From Nitrospinota bacterium (lineage in GTDB: Bacteria; UBA8248; JACPRG01), in NCBI GenBank assembly GCA_030740135.1, contig JASLXW010000127.1, positions 1 through 9,478 on the forward strand: a stretch of DNA of 9,478 nucleotides, given 5' to 3'. The notes under the pieces were generated by a model, which had not been told where the DNA came from, made no database searches, and was given only the letters and a program-made list of their open reading frames with translations. Positions 8,259 through 9,478 of this stretch are shown here, piece by piece (positions within the stretch are counted from its first letter, which is position 1; each line of letters begins with the position of its first letter). Position numbers and translations under genes: made by a program.

Positions 8259-8985
8259 CCAGCGAATCGGCCGCGCCATCAGCGAGGCCCTGGCCGAGGC
8301 GGGATTTGATGTGGCCATCCACTGCCACCGCTCTACCGAGGAAGCGGCCCGCCTGGGGGTGGATCTGCGCGCCCAGGGGGTCGATGCCATCACAGTGGCA
8401 GGGGACCTGACGACCGTGGAAGGGTGTGCAGCCGTGGCCAGCGCTGTGGGCGAGGCCTGGGGTGGCGTGGATGTGCTTGTGCACAATGCAGCCTCCTACC
8501 AGGAAACCGCCTTTGGCGAAATCACCGCTGAAGCCTTCGATGCAGCCCTGGCCCTGAACTGCCGGGCAGCCCTGCTCCTGGCCCAGGGACTGGCCGAGGG
8601 CTTGCGGGCCAGCACCCTTCCAGGAGGAGGCCTCATCCTCCACATCACAGACATCGCAGCTGAGCAGCCGGAGCCCGGCTACGCCGCCTACTGCGTCTCC
8701 AAGGCGGCCTTGAACCAACTCACCCGGTCCCTGGCCGTGGAGTTGGCCCCGGACATTCGGGTGAACGCGATTGCCCCGGGCACGGTTCTTCCCCCGAAAG
8801 ACCTCAGTGAATCCGCCTCCGAGGCCATCCGCAGCACCATTCCCCAGGGACGGTTCGGTGCACCTGGCGATGTCGCCGGGCTGGCCGTGTTTCTGGCCAC
8901 CAGCGCCCCCCACGTGACCGGCCAGGTCTGGAGCGTGGACGGCGGCCGCAGCATCGCCGGCGCCCTGACCCGGGGGCGTTCATGA
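8233..8985 (+). CDS. Pteridine reductase-like short-chain dehydrogenase (FolM/PTR1 type)
   Basis: The 250-aa product is a classical-length short-chain dehydrogenase/reductase. Its cofactor motif is TGGAQRIG (residues 6-13), with the Arg typical of pteridine reductases. IHCHRSTEEA (29-38) matches the H-x-H-R-S segment by which PTR1/FolM proteins favour NADPH. The catalytic set is Asp140, Tyr153 and Lys157, with Asp where most of the family has Ser, as in PTR1 and FolM; Asn109 and the C-terminal VDGGRS are also present. The likely role is NADPH-dependent reduction of dihydropterin or dihydrofolate, either for folate supply or for tetrahydromonapterin. The following folB supports this. The start is the GTG at 8233, with GGAGGTG six nt before it; the open frame extends upstream only through greB sequence. 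The TGA overlaps the folB start as ATGA. A reductase of different specificity cannot be excluded. Confidence 0.87.
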   Translation: MKALVTGGAQRIGRAISEALAEAGFDVAIHCHRSTEEAARLGVDLRAQGVDAITVAGDLTTVEGCAAVASAVGEAWGGVDVLVHNAASYQETAFGEITAEAFDAALALNCRAALLLAQGLAEGLRASTLPGGGLILHITDIAAEQPEPGYAAYCVSKAALNQLTRSLAVELAPDIRVNAIAPGTVLPPKDLSESASEAIRSTIPQGRFGAPGDVAGLAVFLATSAPHVTGQVWSVDGGRSIAGALTRGRS

Positions 8986-9478
8986 CGCGAATCTGCCTGG
9001 ACGGCCTGGAGGTGGACTGCACCATTGGCGTGTTTGATCCCGAGCGCAACAAGACCCAACCGGTCACCGTACACATCGAGGTCCACCTGGACACCAGCGC
9101 TGCCGCGAAAGAAGACGCGCTCTTCCGCACCCGGGACTACGGCGCCCTCTCCGACGAGATCACCTTCATCCTCCAGTCCGGACGCTTCTACCTGCTGGAA
9201 GCCGCAGCCCAGGTTCTGCTGCGCTGGCTGCTCCTCCCCCCAGCGGAAGGCTCCCCAACTCCCCCCATCGAGTTTGCCCGGGTGCGCCTGGCCAAGCCCG
9301 ATGCCCTGCCCGGGGGTGCCGTGGCTGTGGTCGAGTTGGAGGGCAAGCTTGCTGACCAGAATTGGGAGCGGGAGGACAAGCCCTGGGGCCAGGTGGACAT
9401 CGTCCAGGAGACCCGGCGGGCGGGCCTGTACCGCCTCACCCTGCTGCCCGGCGGCGAGCTGCCGACGCACCACCACCT
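8982..9478 (+). CDS. folB: Dihydroneopterin aldolase fused to a cupin domain (3' end outside window)
   Basis: FolB cleaves 7,8-dihydroneopterin to 6-hydroxymethyl-dihydropterin and glycolaldehyde in folate synthesis. Residues 1-120 show the fold and catalytic set: IGVFDPERNKTQ (15-26) with Glu21, DYGALSDEI (52-60) with Tyr53, LLEAAAQVLL (71-80) with Glu73, and VRLAKPDALPGG (101-112) with Lys105. Stand-alone enzymes end near residue 120. Here the frame continues through a polar linker (about 121-135) into GQVDIVQETRRAGLYRLTL and PGGELPTHHH (156-165), which fits the first cupin motif G-x5-H-x-H, until the sequence ends after 165 codons. The ATG at 8982 overlaps the reductase stop as ATGA. The cupin could bind a metal and act on a pterin, or sense a small ligand; neither can be decided here. 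FolX-type epimerase is an alternative for the first domain. Confidence 0.88.
   Translation, partial: MTRICLDGLEVDCTIGVFDPERNKTQPVTVHIEVHLDTSAAAKEDALFRTRDYGALSDEITFILQSGRFYLLEAAAQVLLRWLLLPPAEGSPTPPIEFARVRLAKPDALPGGAVAVVELEGKLADQNWEREDKPWGQVDIVQETRRAGLYRLTLLPGGELPTHHH

Overview
The window is a GC-rich bacterial segment packed with genes in two divergent groups that meet at a 96-bp gap (7629-7724). GC-rich codon usage, a single-domain Glk-type glucokinase, a short 6-phosphogluconate dehydrogenase and a Tal-Pgi fusion suggest a proteobacterial, myxobacterial or related Gram-negative lineage. I cannot name the organism from the sequence alone.

Left group (minus strand, read from 7628 down to 1): a 271-aa putative lipoprotein of unknown function, bifunctional transaldolase/phosphoglucose isomerase (tal-pgi), decarboxylating 6-phosphogluconate dehydrogenase (gnd), glucose-6-phosphate dehydrogenase (zwf), glucokinase (glk) and the start of 6-phosphogluconolactonase (pgl, cut by the window edge). 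Stops and starts overlap or lie close together (GTGA, a 70-nt gap, a 5-nt gap, ATGA, a 116-nt gap), so this looks like one operon. It holds the whole route from glucose through the oxidative pentose phosphate pathway, plus the Tal and Pgi activities that return carbon to glucose-6-phosphate. The glk reading frame is broken by one extra base near 629-631. Because the shifted frame stays open almost to the real stop, the damage is easy to miss.

Right group (plus strand, 7725 to the end): greB (transcript-cleavage factor), a short-chain reductase with pteridine-reductase/FolM hallmarks, and a dihydroneopterin aldolase (folB) whose reading frame runs on into a cupin domain cut by the window end. 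These genes are coupled by 4-nt stop/start overlaps. At the greB/reductase junction a 29-bp tandem duplication has copied the Shine-Dalgarno, stop and start, creating a 10-codon mini-cistron between the two genes.

Codon choice differs between the two parts. In the stretches I sampled, valine is mostly GTC in the sugar-metabolism genes (1-6816) and mostly GTG in the lipoprotein, greB and pterin genes (6813-9478). This fits either acquisition of the pentose phosphate block from another source or an artificial join. No tRNA, rRNA, CRISPR array, insertion sequence or convincing Rho-independent terminator was seen.
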